Assembly (NCBI GenBank): GCA_020636675.1
Contig: JACJXK010000024.1
Location: forward strand, 1 to 37,132
DNA: 37,132 nucleotides
Source: Prevotellaceae bacterium
GTDB lineage: Bacteria > Bacteroidota > Bacteroidia > Bacteroidales > Paludibacteraceae
Reading direction: 5' to 3'
The notes beneath the pieces were generated by a model. That model did not search any database. It was given only the letters and a program-made list of their open reading frames with translations, and was not told the DNA's origin. A program made the position numbers and the translations under genes. Shown here piece by piece: positions 32,805 through 37,132 of this stretch. Position 1 is the stretch's first letter; each line of letters begins with the position of its first letter.

Positions 32805-33944
32805 CTATCGTTTAGAGTTATAAACAGCTAACCCTTTCACTGTGAGCAGATATTTCTGTCGTGGGTGCTTGGGCGATTCCGGATATAACATTCTCACAAA
32901 ACCATCACTCAATGCAGGCTTTAGATAGTTTTCTATAAATGTTGGTCGGTGTTTCAGCCCAATAGCATCAAGCATTTCCTTGACCGACAAGGCGTTTATG
33001 CCAATAATTTCAATCAATGCCAATACACTTTCATTATCAGTGCCTATTATGTTATTAGCTTGTTCGGTTTCTATGGTTGACTTGTTCGGTACTTGTTCGG
33101 TACTTGTTCGGTTTTTAGCTAATTCTGATGGCGCATCTATTACCATAAACCTGTTTTTGAGTTCATGAGAAGTGTTCATCATCAGGTTTTCAAAGAAACG
33201 AATAAGATAGTCCATATCAGGTTCAATACCTTTACGCACATTGCGATAGTTGGCACGAACTAAGGCATTGCGGAAATACCAAGAGTGTTCGGCAAACAAA
33301 TCATTGTTTACGACAAAGCCGATGCTCCGCAAATACTTAATCGTAAAAACGGCAGTTGTGCGAGTATTTCCCTCTCCAAAAGGATGTATCTGCCATATCC
33401 CCGAAACGAATTTAGCAATATGAGTCACAACTTCATTAATAGATAGATTCTTATATGAGAACGATTTTTCCTGTTCCAAATCATATTCCAATGCCATGCG
33501 CAAGTCTTCTGAATTTACATAAAGCACAGTGTCGCCACGAAGTACCCATTCTTTCTTTGTAATGTCGTAGTCTCGAATCTTTCCTGCAAACTTGAATACA
33601 CCTTCAAACAGACGACGATGTATGGAGGTGAAGCCTGTTACAGAGAAAGCGAACGACTGCTCGTTTAGAATACGAGCAATGTTTGCCGATACCTTATCCG
33701 CTTCTTCCGTATCGTCATCGGTAGGAGTACGCATGGTCTTCGACTGATAATAGCTATTGATAAGTGTCTTTACCTCATCAATACTAATATCACCCTCGAT
33801 GTGCTTTACGGCTGTGTCTTTCAGGTAGTCTGACGTTTGAAGCCCATCGACAGCTTGCAAGCCAATCGCCGTTTTCCAAGCAGAGGCTTTAGCCTGTTTG
33901 CCTGGCTCGCTACTTTGTATGTATGATTCAAAATCTATATCCAT
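32805..33944 (-). CDS. Fic-domain protein with VbhA-like N-terminus and winged-helix C-terminus
   Basis: Fic proteins transfer AMP or other nucleotides to target proteins. The N-terminus (WKTAIGLQAVDGLQTS, then KHIEGDISIDEVKTLI) resembles the VbhA-type antitoxin helix fused in cis. The inhibitory S/TxxxE(G/N) motif is degenerate: LQAVDG, with Asp for Glu. The Fic core motif is HPFGEGNTRTT (187-197). The usual HxFxxGNGR has threonine in place of the second glycine, as I recall for this Bacteroidales subfamily. Residues 278-297 are a linker coded by 11-base repeats (NRTSTEQVPNK). The last 80 residues match the C-terminus of the AlbA_2/AAA_4 protein. It lies 29 bases after the nuclease gene and 3 bases before the next. 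Confidence 0.9.
   Translation of the reverse strand: MDIDFESYIQSSEPGKQAKASAWKTAIGLQAVDGLQTSDYLKDTAVKHIEGDISIDEVKTLINSYYQSKTMRTPTDDDTEEADKVSANIARILNEQSFAFSVTGFTSIHRRLFEGVFKFAGKIRDYDITKKEWVLRGDTVLYVNSEDLRMALEYDLEQEKSFSYKNLSINEVVTHIAKFVSGIWQIHPFGEGNTRTTAVFTIKYLRSIGFVVNNDLFAEHSWYFRNALVRANYRNVRKGIEPDMDYLIRFFENLMMNTSHELKNRFMVIDAPSELAKNRTSTEQVPNKSTIETEQANNIIGTDNESVLALIEIIGINALSVKEMLDAIGLKHRPTFIENYLKPALSDGFVRMLYPESPKHPRQKYLLTVKGLAVYNSKR
33059..33113 (-). repeat. 11-base tandem array in fic linker
   Basis: Five 11-base units on the plus strand: CTTGTTCGGTT, a degenerate TCTATGGTTGA, CTTGTTCGGTA twice, and CTTGTTCGGTT. Read in the gene direction the unit is TACCGAACAAG, which over three units encodes YRTSTEQVPNK. 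The frame skeleton TACC-NNN-CAAG is shared with the array at 30637. Confidence 0.9.
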
Positions 33945-33973
33945 GGCTTCTTGTCATTCTAAATTTGTCTTTT

Positions 33974-36175
33974 TTATATTCTATCCATCCCTACACACTC
34001 ATCCAGCTTATCAAAAGCAGTATCAATAAATGTATAGTTAATCATTCTGCTGGTATCTATTGGCTGATAATCGGCGAATTGTCTTCGGCTGAATTTCAGT
34101 TCGAAGGCAAGGCGAATGTCATTGCCTCCTTCATCATCGTCTTGCTTCGCTTCCTTTGACGTAATGGTACGAACTTTTGTGATTTCATACACGTCCCGGA
34201 TTCCATTCCCATTCATATAAGGCATGAAGAAATGAAGGTTATGTAATGGTATGGTGGTCGGAAATTGCGCTCCGGTGTAGTAGAGCGTTGCTTCTCCATT
34301 TACAAAACTATCATAATAGCCTTTCCTGCTACTTGACTTGACAAGACCAATTAGGACACGGTTGCCAACATCAATGAATGTGCCTTTTTGTGGAATCACT
34401 TTGGCTATGGTTTGTTGTGCCTTTGTGTCAATCAGCTCACCGATGAAGTGTTCAAGCAGTTGCCTGTTTTGCATGTCTTTCGGGCGCAGTGGGAATGCAC
34501 CAATGTTCACTTCATCAATAGTCTTGTAGAACTTGGAAACGGCAACATCAGCCGGGTCTCCATCTCCAGGAAATAGAATATATCCGCCTATAACTTCCTT
34601 CTTCAAATCCTCCTTCTTATAATCTTTATAGTAGATGGCATCCCTATATCGGTGCATCTGATTGATGGCATCTTCTGGCGGAATATCCACGTTCAGTCCC
34701 CTCTGTTTGCCATCAATGCGGTATTTCGCATCGAAAAGGTAGGTCATCTTCATTCCCTCTTGTAGGTCGTTCTTGGTCAACTGAAGAACAATATCTGGTT
34801 TCTGTGTGACTGTAGGCACAACCAAATTCTGTATGCCTACGCTACCGTTGTCGTTTTCCGTATTCTTTGGGTTGTATACGAGTTCGGCCAATTCTACATT
34901 GTCTTTCTTGAACAATATTCTTGAATGCTCGCCTTTGCCAAGTTCCCACGAGAACACACCATTCATCTCCATGCGGTTGCGGTGGTCAAGGTCTTCATCC
35001 GTCAAATGCAGCTGTTGCTTAACTATGTGGCTTACCTCTATAAAGCACCATATTTCATAAAGCGTAGCAATGTCCTTTGTCTGTAGTTTATATATGCCGT
35101 CATTGAGCGAGTAGGCACGACGAAGCAGATTCCATGTGCGGTACACTTGGCTATATCCAGTGGCCTTTTGCAGCACCATACTTTCCTGATTGATGCCTTT
35201 GAATCGTCCAACAGTCCTGAAGAAAGAATTACGCTGAAGGTGTTTCAATGTGTTCAATGTCTGTTCCATATCATTCTTCATGGTCTCTGACGTATTCTGC
35301 ACATCTTCAATACGTTTCTTCAATCGGGCATACTTATCTGTAATCTGTGATATAGCGAATTTGAGGAATCTATTCTCTTGCGTGTCGTTGGTCTGTATTC
35401 GTTCTTCGATACGGTATAAGTGAGCTGCCTCTTTGCGATGTTCCGCCAGTTCGTTCTCGATTGATGAAGGAACGAACTTCAGCTTGTCGGCTTTCTGAAA
35501 TATTACTTGGCCATGCAGTCTGTGGTGTGGCCTTTCAATTATGTTTTTGCAGGCCGTTATAAACTTCTTCTCTTCACCGGCAAAAATGCTCCACCATACA
35601 ATCTCCGGTGTCTCGCCATTTTGGTCAGGAGAAAATCCGTGAAACGTTCGTTTCATATAGTCGAGCGAAAGCATGCGGTATTCTTGTTCTATATCGTCAA
35701 TGATGGCTTTCCAATGCTGGTGGTAATCGAGTTTTGTACTGAGCACTTCAAAGGAGAAAGTGAACTTTTTCTGTTGCCCTTCAACCACATAGACCAAGTT
35801 GATTTCGCTTCTGCCTATTTCGTTTCCATAATTCAAGAATCCGGCCAGCATACCATGACGGAAAGAAAAATTTTCGTTTTCGGATCTAAGGATAGAGCCG
35901 AACTCCGCCTTCTTTACTGTGCTTTTAAACTCCACCCATATGGGATATTCGACATTGTCAAAGAAGATGGCAGGTGCTTTTGTGTTGTACTCTATCTCTT
36001 GCGATTGTTCATCGTCCATATGTCTGATTACGGATTCCACACCGTCCGACCAAGAATAAGACGAGAGTAAGGCCTCCTCTCCAAGGTTGTTCTTAGCCTT
36101 TCTCCAAATGTCATCGAACTTACTGCACTCGATGGACATCGTGAAGTCTGCGTGCTTTATAGTCAGCAAGTCCAT
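33974..36175 (-). CDS. DUF2357 / PD-(D/E)XK nuclease, McrC-like subunit
   Basis: A 733-residue protein of the class with a DUF2357 domain and a PF04411-type nuclease fold, which works with McrB-like GTPases in modified-DNA restriction (McrBC and LlaJI-like systems). A predicted beta-rich N-terminal half is followed by a helical hairpin (about 270-320) and by DIATLYEIWCFIEV (368-381). The catalytic set is KPDIVLQL (PD at 460-461) and YLFDAKYR (D482, K484). A beta-barrel-like C-terminal domain of about 150 residues follows (VGNRVLIGLVKSS), possibly for DNA or partner binding. The ATG is one base after the McrB-like stop, showing translational coupling. I cannot tell the target modification. Confidence 0.85.
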   Translation of the reverse strand: MDLLTIKHADFTMSIECSKFDDIWRKAKNNLGEEALLSSYSWSDGVESVIRHMDDEQSQEIEYNTKAPAIFFDNVEYPIWVEFKSTVKKAEFGSILRSENENFSFRHGMLAGFLNYGNEIGRSEINLVYVVEGQQKKFTFSFEVLSTKLDYHQHWKAIIDDIEQEYRMLSLDYMKRTFHGFSPDQNGETPEIVWWSIFAGEEKKFITACKNIIERPHHRLHGQVIFQKADKLKFVPSSIENELAEHRKEAAHLYRIEERIQTNDTQENRFLKFAISQITDKYARLKKRIEDVQNTSETMKNDMEQTLNTLKHLQRNSFFRTVGRFKGINQESMVLQKATGYSQVYRTWNLLRRAYSLNDGIYKLQTKDIATLYEIWCFIEVSHIVKQQLHLTDEDLDHRNRMEMNGVFSWELGKGEHSRILFKKDNVELAELVYNPKNTENDNGSVGIQNLVVPTVTQKPDIVLQLTKNDLQEGMKMTYLFDAKYRIDGKQRGLNVDIPPEDAINQMHRYRDAIYYKDYKKEDLKKEVIGGYILFPGDGDPADVAVSKFYKTIDEVNIGAFPLRPKDMQNRQLLEHFIGELIDTKAQQTIAKVIPQKGTFIDVGNRVLIGLVKSSSRKGYYDSFVNGEATLYYTGAQFPTTIPLHNLHFFMPYMNGNGIRDVYEITKVRTITSKEAKQDDDEGGNDIRLAFELKFSRRQFADYQPIDTSRMINYTFIDTAFDKLDECVGMDRI

Positions 36176-36176
36176 G

Positions 36177-37132
36177 TCAGCTCCAGAAACTTGTGTAGCC
36201 CGATTCCAGTCGTTTTGTCATCTCAACCAACTTTGGCAATGACGCGGTACTTTCAAAAGCCGATTCGCCAACTATCTTTTGAAGTCCGTCTTTGATGGTC
36301 GTTGATAATGTATCGAGTAGATTATTTGAAACCTTTGTGTCGTCTCCCTCGATGCGTGAAAGAATTTTCATGCTCGTTATTTCGTCCAATGCTCGTGCAA
36401 TAACTACACTTTCTGCAATGTCATTACCGTCGGCATCTTTATTGTATGGCAAGTTATTTACCACATATAGGAGAAATTCATTCCTTGTTCGGTATGCAAT
36501 CTTGAAAGGCGTATTGCTTAGCACCTCATTTATGCTTTCCAGGTATCCTAAAACATTATCGCACACATCTTTGTGCTCTTCATATACATCTACTCCTTCC
36601 ACGGCATCACCTACCAAATCAGCACTGCCAAGTTTACCTATCTTTTCAAATCTTGAGCTAAGACCTGAATATAAATCCACACCGTTCATTTCTATAGTCA
36701 TGGCACGGTCAAGAACCTTGCGTGAGAATGAGAATGTTGTTTCGTCCATATTCACAGTACCTACTACAATCAAATTTGATGGAAGAGATAGGCGTTTGCC
36801 TTTTGTTTTCTCTTTAGTCAGATATAAACCTCGTTCATCATCATTAGCTGTAAATAGCTGGTCAATTAAGCTCTTATAGGCATCCGTATCATCATAATCG
36901 ACAATCGGGTCTGTCTTTATTTCATCAAAATCATTTTTCTTTCGGCTTTCGATAATGCTAAGATATTCAGCAAAATATTGTTCTACCGGAGCAAGGTTCA
37001 TTTCGTCCAAGCACAAGAAATAAGGTGTTTCCGGGTCTTGAATGGCTTTCACTACAAATTTCAAGAATGGACCAACCACATATTTCTCGCCATTGATTCT
37101 ACTTACATAGCCTATCAGTTCGCTTGAATCGT
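36177..37132 (-). CDS. McrB-like AAA+ ATPase/GTPase (5' end outside window)
   Basis: The frame is open to the window edge, reading DSSELIGYVSRINGEKYVVG before the first in-frame GTG near 37079. The real start and the Walker A motif therefore lie beyond the window. Visible McrB features are Walker B YFLCLDEMNLAPVEQYFAEY (about 36960-37020), the sensor motif VVGTVNMDET (about 36760) and KVLDRAMTIEM. A C-terminal helical lid follows (IAYRTRNEFLLYVVN). The protein would translocate DNA and activate the downstream PD-(D/E)XK subunit. It heads a four-gene minus-strand set: mcrB-like, mcrC-like, fic, unknown. Confidence 0.85.
   Translation of the reverse strand, partial: DSSELIGYVSRINGEKYVVGPFLKFVVKAIQDPETPYFLCLDEMNLAPVEQYFAEYLSIIESRKKNDFDEIKTDPIVDYDDTDAYKSLIDQLFTANDDERGLYLTKEKTKGKRLSLPSNLIVVGTVNMDETTFSFSRKVLDRAMTIEMNGVDLYSGLSSRFEKIGKLGSADLVGDAVEGVDVYEEHKDVCDNVLGYLESINEVLSNTPFKIAYRTRNEFLLYVVNNLPYNKDADGNDIAESVVIARALDEITSMKILSRIEGDDTKVSNNLLDTLSTTIKDGLQKIVGESAFESTASLPKLVEMTKRLESGYTSFWS

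Noticed and set aside
30246..33113. 11-base arrays as CRISPR repeats
   Set aside because: Units are far too short, directly adjacent with no spacers, and two arrays are inside coding frames. No cas genes are present.

Overview
The window looks like a chromosomal segment of a Bacteroidota bacterium, most likely order Bacteroidales. Several promoters carry the Bacteroidota form (TTTG, about 19 bases, TAnnTTTG). Shine-Dalgarno sequences are weak. The gene families also fit: a DUF4369-type TlpA lipoprotein, DUF1573 proteins, MeaB, an AAA/PD-(D/E)XK protein of the PF09820/PF08011 type, Bro-N and RhuM relics, and Rhs debris. I do not assign a genus.

Layout. 1-1.9 kb: a complete-looking IS30-family element next to decayed genes (a Bro-N/DinD-like pseudogene and a possible hsdS remnant). 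2.0-12.0 kb: mostly core genes: tRNA-Ser(GCU), mltG, a CrtI-like FAD oxidoreductase, a DUF695-like protein, a type I methionine aminopeptidase, MutS2, a long-chain acyl-CoA ligase and tRNA-Glu(CUC). 12.0-16.6 kb: an accessory patch of Rhs-core scraps. It has two pairs of direct repeats separating a broken toxin tip, three AT-rich secreted or lipoprotein genes that look like orphan immunity genes, and an AAA ATPase/PD-(D/E)XK gene. 16.6-23.7 kb: a minus-strand core run: M23 peptidase, C69 dipeptidase, TatD, Era, Der. 24.0-28.6 kb: plus-strand DUF1573 protein, MeaB, then a cluster of TlpA-like thioredoxin lipoprotein, CcdA/DsbD-like permease and a second DUF1573 protein. 28.7-29.8 kb: a GT4 glycosyltransferase. 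30.2-37.1 kb: a minus-strand defence-type operon: McrB-like AAA+ (cut by the window edge), a DUF2357/PD-(D/E)XK McrC-like nuclease, a Fic protein, an unknown protein, a RhuM remnant and a frameshifted AlbA_2/AAA_4 protein.

Most unusual signal. Three short tandem arrays with exactly 11-base period lie within 3 kb (30246-30289, 30637-30690, 33059-33113). Two sit inside genes of unrelated catalytic type (AlbA_2/AAA_4 and Fic). In both they encode the linker just before a shared C-terminal winged-helix-like module. Because 11 is not a multiple of 3, gain or loss of one unit would shift the frame and remove or rewrite that module, so they are candidate phase-variable or domain-shuffling joints. 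Relics of the same module lie between the genes. Secondary points of interest are the Rhs graveyard with its paired repeats, a C69 peptidase lacking the expected nucleophile cysteine, and a possible thiol-redox partnership between the TlpA/CcdA pair and the SCGC motif of DUF1573.
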